NCBI GenBank assembly: GCA_026260175.1 | Contig: JAKCWW010000410.1 | Location: 49,585 to 111,886 of the forward strand | DNA from: Reticulitermes lucifugus | Taxonomy: Eukaryota > Arthropoda > Insecta > Blattodea > Rhinotermitidae | DNA length: 62,302 bases | Reading direction: 5' to 3' | Translations under genes and position numbers: made by a program | Shown: positions 45,329 through 56,002 of the stretch, piece after piece | Numbering within the stretch: the first letter of the stretch is position 1 | Layout: the number at the start of each line of letters is the position of its first letter | Notes under the pieces: generated by a model | Databases searched by the model: none | The model's input: the letters and a program-made list of their open reading frames with translations, nothing else | What the model was told of the DNA's origin: nothing

Positions 45329-46147
45329 TTGACAGTAACATGTACATCAACAACACAAAAGGAACGCATCGTTGCATTTTTGTGGTAGCAGTGGCTACGC
45401 GAACTCGCCACAGTGTTACATAATATGATCATTGCCTACCTTGTTTATGTTAACAGAAGATGATTTTGTTTATATATATTTCTGAAGTGTTGAGGACATC
45501 ATTTTGTGTTTCAAGACAATATCAAAGACTGGCTACTGTTTCTGTAAGATAAAGCAGTTTGTATGTGTGGGTGTGTGCTTGCATTGTGTGTGGAGTTCTG
45601 TTATTAATGGACTAGTGTAATGATGAAAGTTCTACATATCGGCTGATGATATTGTAAAGTGAATTGCCTGTAGTCCAGCTTGTGAGACTTAAAGATCCAG
45701 TATCTACACTGGTTTATTATAAAAATCATCTGAATCTGACTCTGAGGTACAACTGCATATGTTTTAATCTATTCTGTTTAATGAAATGTTGATGTCAACC
45801 ATCGTCTTCAAGCAGGATTGGGCTGTTTGCAGGGATGTTTAATGAAGCATGAAATTTGTTATATTTTTGTATTCTGTGAATGTGTTAATGACCAAGGTTG
45901 ATCTACACGGCTGTCATCACAGTATTATTAATTTTGACGTGTCATATTTGACAGTTACAGTATAGTCATATCAGTGGAATGAAGTATGAAATCAGCTTTG
46001 CAGAAGTACAGATTTATTAGTGCTAGTGTTGCTTCTTATCAGATTATCTGTGTTAATTGTTTTATGTTATTCATACCGTGCATATTCTTACAATTAATAC
46101 ACCAACCAACATAAGCACTTAATAAAATATAATTCAACGAAGTATAA

Positions 46148-46191
46148 AACTCCTACATGTTTTGGTACCAGGGTGCCATCATCAGGGAGTT
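46148..46191 (-). repeat. Hammerhead-like motif of Penelope type, one core change
   Basis: On the minus strand AACTCC and GGAGTT form a perfect 6-bp stem I around CTGATGA, T, GGCACC/GGTACC (one mismatch) and AAAACATGTA. The core GAAA has become AAAA, which should abolish activity. The upstream flank GATTGTACTCCTTTGTTGTA resembles the copies at 1311 and 15820, so this is a third copy of the same terminal repeat. Confidence 0.5.
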
Positions 46192-47126
46192 ATTTACAAC
46201 AAAGGAGTACAATCCCAGCATGTCATGAAAGGCAGGGAATAAAAGTTTTAAAGATGTATGGAAAAATGTGCTGAATTTTGCTGAATATCTCATTCTGTGG
46301 AAGTAGAAATACATTTCTTCTTATTTAAGGGTACTTTTCTCTGCACATTTCTGAAGCCTAATAATTGAAACTGTTGTAATGATAATTAATAAGAAGGGCT
46401 GTGAAAGTGTAGTAGTTCCAGCTTGTCCATGAATTCAGTTAGAAGTTATTTTTATTCTTGCATGAATAGCCTAATAGCAAATAGAATGTCTGTATAAATA
46501 GTTTATATATATATATATACATGTACATATACATATACAAACAACAATAAATAGGTGGCACAACAAAGTGAAATTGCAAGTCTAAGGGCTCAGAAATAGG
46601 GTGATAAAACCTGAACAACAGATGTGTTCCATTTAGAGAGGGACTTTTATAAATACAGTATAACCTGTATTCAAGGGAACATGAATGAGACAGAAACCCA
46701 TCTTTTCCCATAATATTTCTGTAGGCCTATGTAGAATGATCTGGAGTAAATGGAAGCTGTCTAATATGGACATGACGGGTGATGACATGATCATGACAGA
46801 AAATAATCAGTTTGATATCCATGTTTTGTTTCCTGTTTCTTGCTCAAATACCCACTTGACCCACCCCTACCATTGTATTCTCTCAGGTCATGTATGGCTG
46901 TTAGCTAGCAGCTTGGAATTATCTTGGGGAGTGCAGTAGTCCAAAGGTTTTTACTTCTTTCATGTTACAATCACAATCACACTTTTGATTTGGAATGCTT
47001 TGATGTGTAAATTGACTACGAAAATTTTGATAGGTACTATTACATGATTATCATCAAGGTAAAATATAGTTCTAAAATGGTAATATTTATGTTGATATAG
47101 TATTTAACGTTTGTTTGAGAATTAAT

Positions 47127-48055
47127 GTGTGGTGTGATCAAGTAGCTTCCAGACTGAATGTATTTCTCCATAACAACAACACTTACATTCTGATGAATGT
47201 TGTCTTCAAAGTAGTCTGCTTGGGACTTGCACAGTGAGCGCAGCAATTGTGCCACTGTTTGAAGCATTCTGTGTAATGCAGTGTTTGAAACTCAGCAAGT
47301 GTATCCTGCAGTTTTCCTTGAATCATGGTGATGTTATTAAAGCTCCTTTTTAAAGTCATCTTCAGTTTTGGGAAGAGAAAGAAGTAATAATGCAGCAATG
47401 AATGTGGTCATTAGGGAGGGAGTAGAAGGTCCTGGCACATGTTGACATGATTCTCCTTTTGCTCCTTTCTCAGCAGATAGATTTTGAATTTGGCAGTAAT
47501 CCAACACATGTTTAGATTTTCTTTCAGAATACTGTGAACTGACTCAAATGAAACTTCCAGCTTGTTAGCAACTTCACAAATAGTAGTTCTTACATTTTTG
47601 AGGACAGGTACCAACATTTGATCTACATTTTCACTTGTTTCGCTCATTGATGGACGTTCTGGGAGTTTATCATCTTCAGCAGAGGTCACACTGCTGTTGA
47701 ACTTGGAAAACCACTCAAAAATTTGTGTTCTTCCCATTGGCTGCTCTCCAAAACCAACTTTTAACATTTCAAAGGTTTCAGCAACATATTTTCCCAGTTT
47801 AAAGCAACATTTGGTGCATACGTACTATTCTTTCAAGTCTTGTCATTTTCTCTGTATGCCAGAATTGCAAGTGGAACAACAAACACGTGTACTTAACAAG
47901 CAGTTACTCAATAATCACACATGCCATAGACTTATTACAAGCAGAAAATGACTCAGTAGACTCCACTCTATCTATACCTAGCAGTAGAAGTTTGTGCCAG
48001 CAGCAGTAGTGTTATCTTGTGGTCAGTCCAGAAACTATGTGGTCGCACCACATAT
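47127..48055 (-). mobile_element. Mariner-family element, internally deleted
   Basis: The left end TGTGGTGTGATCAAGTAGCT and the inverted right end TGTGGTGCGACCACATAGTT continue with CAGACTG- and GGACTGACC-like blocks, giving about 30-bp terminal repeats. The minus strand between them holds N- and C-terminal transposase parts. Exact ends are uncertain by a few bases because the TA duplications are not perfectly aligned. Confidence 0.8.
47183..47815 (-). pseudogene. Mariner transposase with catalytic core deleted
   Basis: The minus strand starts with FKLGKYVAETFEMLKVGFGE, then GRTQIFEWFSKFNSS and NVDQMLVPVLKN, EVSFESVHSILKENLNM and RKEQKENHVNMCQDLL. This is the two-helix-turn-helix DNA-binding half of a SETMAR/mariner transposase, and remains open for 118 codons (47411-47767). 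It then jumps directly to FFLFPKLKMTLKRSFNN and a frame-shifted SQADYFEDNIHQ end. About the middle third, with the first two catalytic aspartates, is gone, and the third is not evident. It might act only as a DNA-binding remnant, but expression is unlikely. Confidence 0.85.
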
Positions 48056-48267
48056 GGTTGTGTAAGTTCAACCCTGTATCATGTATGGGAATGAATGTGC
48101 ACAGAACCATGTATGCTGACCATACATTTTTTTTTTATTTCTTTTAAAGTGTATTTGAATCATTGTTTAGAAATAAGTTGTACCAGCTGTTGGTTTCTTT
48201 TAAGTGCAGCATGGCACTGTTACATATCTTGTATGGTAGATGAATAATAAAATTCTGCCCTATTGCA

Positions 48268-48311
<44 letters not shown>
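48268..48311. repeat. C run plus (CT)n microsatellite
   Basis: Nine or more C followed by about 18 CT units. Confidence 0.97.
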
Positions 48312-48314
<3 letters not shown>

Positions 48315-48689
48315 AGAAGTTTCTTGAATGGCCATGTTGTGATATATATACTTCTGTTGGGAGTTTAATAGGTGCATTCGGTTTGTGGGAACTGAAAATG
48401 AACTGACATGCATTCTGAATGTATGTATTTGTTATTTCATAACTTTTACAGATTGGTGAATTGTAATGTAACATTGCAGGATGGGAGAATATCTTTTCTC
48501 ATTTCTTGGACACTCTACCGAACATGTGAAGTGGTTACCTTTGAACTTCCTTCATAGATGAAAATCACATGAGAAAAGAAGTGTTTTATTTAATAATGCT
48601 GCCAATTGCTAAGTTTGTATAGTGTTGGTGGCAGAAGAATGAAATATGAAAGTGGAGCATTAATGAAGTGATACTGATAGCGGAATACC

Positions 48690-48830
48690 AAAGTACACAG
48701 AGAAATCCCTGTTTCAGTGAGACTTTGTTTACCACAAATCCCATATGCACTGGCAAGGGATTAAACCCAGTGTTCTGTGGTGGGAGGCTGGTAACTAACT
48801 ACCAGTGCCATGACATGAGCCAGAATCACA
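48690..48830 (-). repeat. tRNA-derived SINE, family B, degraded
   Basis: CCAAAGTACACAGAG, TTTACCACAAATCCCATATG, GGGATTAAACCCAG and GGGAGGCTGGTAACTAACTA followed by GCCATG parallel the copy at 62-232 block by block. CpG sites of that copy are TG or CA here. Confidence 0.65.
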
Positions 48831-49105
48831 TGAATTAGGGTCTGGAGATCTTGAAGGCCTGATGTTGAGACTTCTGTTCCAACGTGTGGTGTTCTGGAAT
48901 ACGAGTATGTGAAAGATTTCAGTGTGTCAGGTTCTTCATCAAAAATGCAAAAAATATTATTGTGTTGTGGACTATTCTGACACATTCACTGCTGGTTCCA
49001 TCACTTGACAGGTTGAAGTGTGCTGTGTGCCAGTGTTAGTCCTGTCAGGTGTCTTTTGCTGCTCTGTGCATAAATATAATTTTCTCCTGCATATGTGAAT
49101 TAAGT

Positions 49106-49347
49106 CACCGCACTACAAGCCAGAAGGACGTGGGGGTTCGATTCCTGACAGGTTCACTGGGATTTTTCATTGACCTAATCCTTCTTGCTACACTATGGCC
49201 CTGGGGTCGATTCAGCCTCTAACAAATGAGTACCAGGGATGTCTCTTGGGGGTAAAGGCGGCCGATGCATAGGGCTGACAACCTTGCCACCTTTATGTGC
49301 CAGTTGTCTAGAAATTCTGGGAGCCTCAGCCTCCTGGAGGGGGTGCT
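49106..49347 (+). repeat. tRNA-derived SINE, family C, with 15-bp target duplication
   Basis: It starts CACCGCACTACAAGCC, has B box GGGGGTTCGATTCCTG, body TTGACCTAATCCTTCTTGC and GGGGGTAAAGGCGGCCGATG, and ends CTCCTGGAGGGGGTGCT. ATATGTGAATTAAGT is present on both sides (49091-49105, 49348-49362), so this is a full unit of 242 bp. It has no poly-A tail. Confidence 0.9.
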
Positions 49348-51446
49348 ATATGTGAATTAAGTGCAGAGAAACTTTAAATTTAGCACATTGATGCTCAGTG
49401 GAGTCAAAATACACAGCGACAAATGATCGTTCTTCTCTGTTCTCTTCCATTTGTAGTTTGAATACAGTAAAATCAGAATCCAGATTTTGTGGGAAAATGG
49501 CTGGCCAAGCAGATTATTTGTGAGTACAGGGGCATAGCATGACATGTGTTGAAAGAGTTGGGGCCATAACTGATATAGAATATATTCCATTATGCCTGGA
49601 ACACTCCTTCAGCTGTTTCAGACTGTAGGTTTAGTAGTAAAGACTTGCATTTCACATCATCTTCGTCTGTTCGTGTTTATATGTTTGGGATGCTACAGTA
49701 TAATGGTGATATGATAGCTGGTTTCTGGCTGCTCTGAAATCTTACCTTTACTATGATGAACATATACCTGGTCTTTCAAGAAACTGTGTTCTCCGAGACA
49801 GAACACAACCTGTGGTTTCTGTGGTTTAATGAATTGTCCCAGTAGGTGTTCTGTATGTACTGCAAAAATACCAACTTGGTGTTATTGAAAGTAGAATTTT
49901 TTGAAGTTGTGTTTTATTTAGTTCTTATTTTCTTGTGGACATACTAACTTAATGTAATGTGTTTATAATTATACAAAGGCTTGCTGAAATGTGGTACACG
50001 GTATTTCTCAATTTATCACCGATCAGCGGTTTTGCTGATCTGAGTTTGATATCAGCTCAGGCCAATGAAGAATTTTACTTCAGTCAGCCTGTGTTGTTTA
50101 AATGCATGTTTGTCTGTGAAATGGTACGGTTTAGAAGTAATCAGACTGGAAAGGGTTGCAGTGTGATCAAGCTGTGATCAACTTTTTGTAAGGTCTGATG
50201 AGCTCAGATTCTTAGTTTTTAGAAACCAAATGTTGATATAGAGTGAATGTTTGTGTCAAATTTTTTTCACCAAGTTCCTCTTTTCCCTTCAACACTTCTG
50301 TTATTTTGATGTGTGAATGTGTTTCCTTTAAGTAGTTGATTTGGTCCAACCAGTGTTAATGCACTTATTAGTTAATTAATTTGTTGATTTTTCTTCTCTC
50401 TTATGAATGTTCCCCTTTATGGTGACTGGTTGAATTGGACTTCATACCATTGCTGTAAGTATACATGGAGAGGTGTAAACTTTGCATGATCTGTTTATGG
50501 AAACATGTTGCAATGTCTGCATGCAAATGGATGGGTGCATTTTGACTTTTGTACTCATGCTGTCACTTGAAGCTTAAGGTGAATGTATGCAAAATGGATA
50601 ACTGTGCTGGCAGAATTTTCTTTATTGATTGTGCTTTCTGCTGCTTGGAATATAAGTGTGTGTGCCCTTTTATGCTTGCTGTTTTGGTTTTGGAAGTTTC
50701 TGTTTGCATGTTAGCAAGCATTCTGATACATCACATCACATGTGTAAGCATGGTGTGTAACCTGCAGTTTAAAATAACCAGTTATGTGGACGATACAAAG
50801 AACTATATATATGCCCATAACTGGAACGCAGGAAGTCCAATGTTATGTATTTTTTTCGCTTGTTTGTCCCTTCTGTAAGATTTGATTTAATTTTGTTGCC
50901 CCCAGTTGATCCATATTAAAGTATTCTTAATAAATCGACACTTATACTAAAATAATGGAAGCTGATGCATGTTGAAGTTTTAGCCTGTATGAATTCATTA
51001 GTCTATAAAAAAAAGAAAAGCATTGAATTTCTTCTGAACAAAAGTTGTGGAAAGTTGGTTTATGACCAGCATCAATTCAGCAAAACATATGTGGTAAGGT
51101 GGTGGTAATCCCATGAATCTTGTACGTGAATTGTGCGAGACACTATTACTGTATAAGATAATTTTGTTCTGTGAACCTTCTGGTTTGTAGAAATTAATAC
51201 TTTGCCAATACCTTGTAATTGTTATCATTACCATGAATATAGTGATGTGAGTGAGGAGCACATAAGCAGTAAAGGGATCCACTACATCACAAAACCAGTT
51301 CTACAGTAATTTGTTTCTCTGATACTAGTGATGAAACAGTGTCCTATCTTGTTGGATGTTTCTCTTAACAAAAATAAATGTTTGGACTGTGTACCGATAA
51401 CCTCAATGTATGAAATGACATTTCTTCTCCTCCACCTCCTCCTCTG

Positions 51447-51599
51447 CTATCCAAGAAGGATAAGTGCCTCCCTTGTTGCTCTCTTCCATCCATCACTATC
51501 CTGTGCTACTTGCCTCCAATGAACAAATCCCATCTTTCTTATGTCACTCTTTACATCATCTTGCCATCTAGCCTTGGGTCTCCCCTTAGGTTGTTTTTT
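51447..51599 (-). pseudogene. LINE ORF2 C-terminal fragment
   Basis: The minus strand reads KKQPKGRPKARWQDDVKSDI followed by GFVHWRQVAQDSDGWKRATR and EALILLG with a stop at 51447-51449. The GRPxxRWxDDVKxD and AQDxDGWRRATREA motifs are the usual C-terminus of RTE-like and related insect LINE polyproteins. The reverse transcriptase domain is absent. A CTCCTCCACCTCCTCCTC tract beyond the stop is the start of the 3' end. Confidence 0.75.
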
Positions 51600-53488
51600 A
51601 TGTAAGTTGGCTTGGTATATTTTCTTGCATCATCAATACACTATAGGTGTCCCATCTATCTAAGGCATTGGAGCTTAATAAAGGTACCAGTGTTAACGAA
51701 TGACACCATGTATGGTCTCTGTAGTGGCTGCATGGGATTCGTCTGTGAGAATAGGCTTGTGTGAGATAAACTCTTAGGTCCTTGCAGCCCACATCACGGT
51801 GGAGAAAGTCTTGCCACAATTTCTGAAGATGATGTGCAAGTCAGTTTGGGCTTCGTTGTGAGTTTGGTTATTGATAAGTGTTATAATTCAACTAATTAAC
51901 ATTTATGCAGAAAGCCGTAAAGAACGTGCTTTGAACATATGGGAGCCATGGAGGGTGGCAGTGTGTAGTTGTCGTCACAGAAAATGTTATATTCGTATAT
52001 TGCACCATGTGTCTCCTTTCTGTTGGTCACTTTCATACTCAGGTAGCTTATTGACAACCCTTAAAGTGGATGATTTCTCATCATCTGCTCATTTTGTACC
52101 TGGTACTGTTCATCTGCTGCTGTAGATTATACACAAGAAAATCCCTGCAACTGTTAGTCTGGGCTGAGTAAGTGAAATCTTGTGGAATGTTTGTTCCAGG
52201 GTTTGAATTCTGAAAGAAGGGACATAGTCCATATCAAGAAACTGAACAGCATAAGGACACTGAACATATTGTTAACTAAATTTCCTTTGCTTTCATCTTC
52301 TTTTTCATGTCACTTCTTGCAGTTCAGAACATTGTGCTGTTGGTGTGGGCATAAATTATATGATCTGGCATGTTCTGACAAACGTGTGCCAAAATCTTTT
52401 GTAAATATACAGACTTTTAGTTAAGAAAAAGAGGTATTGTCTGTGGTTAAGCACTGTAGTGCAATGGGATAAAGCAGTACATATTCTACATCAGGATATG
52501 AGAAATAATTTTATTTTATAGCTTTGTGTTCCTTTCGGAGAGCACCACTAATACCCATCTGATAAAAGAGACATGGGCTGCATTGCCATTTTGGAATTTA
52601 TAGAGGAAAGTAAAAATTCCATCTCTTGTAAAGCCATAGTTGTACAATCCAAAGTTTTTTGTCTTTCTGTTATCTCATTATTATTTCAGACAGGATATGA
52701 AATCTGTTTTCATTTAAGTCTGTTGCTTGTTTCTTATTTGGGTATTGAGAGAAGAACAGTGAAATTTTGGGAAACCTTAAATTGAAGGCTGGGCCAGCTA
52801 GCCATAATTACTTTTAGCTGTTTTGGAAAACACTTTACCATATTACCAATACTGTAAAAGAAGTGCTTTACTGTGATGATTATGTGTAGCTGATTCTTTA
52901 ATTTATTTTATGGTTTATTGTTAGATACTTATTACATTAATTAATCAGTGCGGACTAGGAAACTTAGGAGTTGGTTTTTGCAGTTATGGTACAATATTTA
53001 GGTTATGTAGCATTGAGATGTGATGGTAAGTCTCTAAATAATACTACATCTGGTGGAAGTGGCTGTGTCCTGTTGTAAGGTACTGTTAGGGAATTTGTGT
53101 GGATGAACTGAAAGAACTTCTAAAACCTTATAATCAGGTACATTCTGAAATCAAGTCAGGCGCTTTATTGTTCTGCCAACCTTCTTGTTGGCATATGCCA
53201 CCCTCTGTCATATTGTGTAATGTCATAATTTTGTTAAACAGTTAGGGTGGTGCACATTGGAATGTTACACTGTCTGCAATCTGTTTGTACAAAATTATGT
53301 GTAGTATTAAGTTATGTCTTATTTTGCCTAAATGCATTTATGTGCGTGGTGGTAAATTATACTGTGAAGACCGCCTATCTTGCTCTGTGCTGATTGGGTA
53401 GTTAGTTAGTTGTGTATTGTAAAATATGAAGCAGACGTCAGGTAGTATAATAAATATGGAGTAAGAGGATCAGTGACAGTAGGCTGTA

Positions 53489-53553
53489 AGTAGTAGTAGT
53501 AGTAGTAGTTGTTGTTGTTGTTGTTGTAGTTGTAGTGTAGTAGCAGTAGTAGT
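53489..53553. repeat. (TAG)n and (TTG)n microsatellite
   Basis: Triplet runs of TAG, then TTG, then imperfect TAG/CAG. Confidence 0.93.
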
Positions 53554-53707
53554 ATGTATGTGTGTGTGTAATGGGACCTGTTGCGAGGGAAGTAAATAGA
53601 GAAATGGCAAGAGTAAGGCTTAGATGTAGAAGTTATGAAAAAAAAAGGAATTTTTTTCCTTTTAGTCATAACAGAAGGATGTAAACAATTCAAAGATATC
53701 ACATGTA

Positions 53708-54540
53708 TGAGATCTGGCAATTAAATAGCCAGACTGGTGTTGCTGTGCGGCAGCTAGCAACACTGGTGAGTTGCAGTCTGTTCGCTCACGTGACTGTATG
53801 GTATTCTGCATTTCTGTGTCAAAGAGTTGGCGGTCCAGTTTGTCTGTCATTGCAGTAAATTTTTAGTTCATGTAGTGATTTGTTGGTTTGCCAGAATTTG
53901 AAAAGAAATGTGTTCAGTCCTTTTCAGCAAGGATGTTGGAAGAACTCAAACTTCTGTAAAAATAAATAAGTAAAACAAATAAAAGTAAAGTAGTTATGGT
54001 GTGAGACTCAGGTCATCCAGTATGTTCCAGAAGTAAAATACCAAAGTCTGTGCTGGATGAATATACAGTTTTCAAGGCCTAAGGAAGGACGAGTGTCAAA
54101 ATGCCAAGAAATCGGTGAACTGTTTTTCTGATACTGAATTCTTTATTGTGAAGTTGTTTCTCCACAACAGTCTGCCAAATTTAGGAACATCTAAGGCAAC
54201 ATAGTCAAGAAGACTACATCTTTGTACAATTGGGTTTTGCAAAATGACTAGGCACAGCACTTTCGGTAAAGCACTCTTTGGCCAGAAACATATAGCAGTG
54301 TTGAAACATCCACCACACTCATATGATTTGCCTGCATGCGACTTTTTAATGTTCCTGCGGGTAAAAACTCCTTAAAAGTATCCCATTTGAATCACGTGGG
54401 AATGTACGAGTACAGAGTACTGTAATGACGGGACTGACAGGACTTTAAGAAAATTATTTCCAGGATTGTTTGCGTGCATGTTAAGACTGTGGAATATGTG
54501 TATGAAGGCAGAAAGCTTGAAGGTGCTCATATTCAGTGAA
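53708..54540 (+). mobile_element. Mariner-family remnant
   Basis: TATGAGATCTGGCAATTAAA (53705 on) looks like a mariner-type terminal sequence, and a transposase remnant follows at 54225-54378. I could not find the opposite inverted repeat, so the right limit is a guess. Confidence 0.45.
54225..54378 (+). pseudogene. Mariner transposase fragment, catalytic region
   Basis: Plus-strand frames give LYNWVLQND, then GTALSVKHSLARN and AVLKHPPHSYDLPACDFLMF followed by LRVKTP and a stop. These correspond to the second (HHDNAPAHTA) and third (HPPYSPDLAPCDF) catalytic blocks of mariner transposases. At least one frameshift separates them. Confidence 0.7.
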
Positions 54541-54804
54541 GTTAGTGACTATATGTTTGTTTACAGAATGAGTTTCGTGATTTTTTGTACCTTACATGCA
54601 TGAAATAAACATATTAATGGGAACACCATTCTCATATCTTATCAGGCTGTCTCTCATCATATTTGATGAAAACCCAGATGTGGTGTGAGGGAAGCAGAGA
54701 TATGACAGGAATGGCTATAATATGGAAATTATGAAAAGTAAATAAAATGTTGTGAGTTTTTAGGTTTTTGCAGTGGTGTGGGTGAGGTATAATTTCTTCT
54801 GGAA

Positions 54805-54900
54805 TGTAACGCTGTGTCACTGGGTATTTGGTTCTGGACATTTTGAGACCTCTGCACTGTCACAAAATGTCAGGAACCAAATACCCAGTGACACAGTTTC
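54805..54900. mobile_element. Hairpin element, copy 5
   Basis: CTGTGTCACTGGGTATTTGG (54812 on) is inverted at 54878-54897; the arms span about 35 bp with only small differences. The centre has GAGAC/GTCAC and CAAAATGTC, a decayed form of the stem II and GAAACGTC of copy 1. The downstream CATCGGAGAAGAACTGATGG and GCTGAAAT may be the worn family tail. Confidence 0.6.
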
Positions 54901-55233
54901 TCATCGGAGAAGAACTGATGGCTGAAATGGAATATTTTCTTTAATAGGAGGAATATTGATAAGATCATTGGATTTATGTCTTATGTACATTCTAATATAT
55001 GTATGCTAAAGACGTAGAACAATTTGTGGACATTATTCGCAAGTACAGTGTCCAACCATTAAGTATCAAGCATCCTAAGAAGATGTGAATGGAGAGTTGC
55101 ATCTGCCACTTTGTCTTTGGAAGTTTAGGTGACTTTTATGTTGTATATGTTGAATCATGTTTCAGAAATATCATAATTAGGGAAGTATTTTATGTCTTGA
55201 AAACTACAGTATTGTGGGATATGACACCATTTA

Positions 55234-55416
55234 CAGTCAAACTCTATTATAACGTTATGCAACGGACTGAATAATTTGTGTCGTTATAAACAAATATCGT
55301 TATAACCAAGGAGTAATATTACGGTTAACAGTGATGAATTAGTTGGTACCCCAGAATATCTGACTCTATAAGCGAGGTGTCGTATAAACTGATGTCGTTA
55401 TAACCAGGGTGGACTG
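55234..55416. mobile_element. pogo/Tigger-like MITE
   Basis: The ends CAGTCAAACTCTATTATAAC and, inverted, CAGTCCACCCTGGTTATAAC are flanked by TA (55232-55233, 55417-55418). The interior repeats the GTCGTTATAA motif three times near both ends. At 183 bp it is non-autonomous. The end sequence differs from the elements at 9809 and 43349, so it is a separate family. Confidence 0.8.
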
Positions 55417-55865
55417 TAATTTGGTAGATAAGGAACCATCATCTTGGAGGCATCAGGTCCTTCTGAAATGACGGTGGCAATTTACCAGACTACTGAGCAT
55501 TTTATCCCAGAAGACCATAATCTTCATATTCATCACCTTAACCTCAAATCTCACAAATTTCTCTTCATGTTTTTTATGATGAACAATTTTAGGGAAGTTT
55601 TATAAAAGCTGTGAGATTTAAGATTCTCTTGGCAGCAACTACAAAGGTTTATGTCTTATGAAATGTGATGCTATGTAATGTAATAGAATCATACCAGAAG
55701 CACATCCCAGAGGACAGCAATCCTGATAAAAATTATTCTGAGTGTAGAGTATGCGGAGTTGGGCACTGCAAGGCTGCATGTTTCCACTGCTGTTAGAATT
55801 TCTACCACAGTTTTCATAGAACTACATGACACTCATTACTCATCATACCAAGGAGTTGAGCTCTG

Positions 55866-56002
55866 AGATCTTTGCTCTTCTGGGATTTTATGCAGTGTAG
55901 ATTGGTAGTTTGTTGTTGGTAACAAAATATCAATCTATGCTGCATAAAATCCCAGAAGAATGAAGATCTCATTTACACTGCAGTGGAAGCTGGAAATCAC
56001 GC
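55866..56002. mobile_element. Hairpin element, copy 6, with 13-bp target duplication
   Basis: CTTCTGGGATTTTATGCAGT (55877 on) is inverted at about 55938-55958, with CAATCTA/TAGATTG pairing inside. The centre AACAAAATATC is a decayed GAAACGTC. The tail ends TGGAAGCTGGAAATC, matching the GGAAGCCTGAAATC tail of copy 1. GAGTTGAGCTCTG stands on both sides (55853-55865, 56003-56015), fixing the insertion at 137 bp. Confidence 0.75.
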
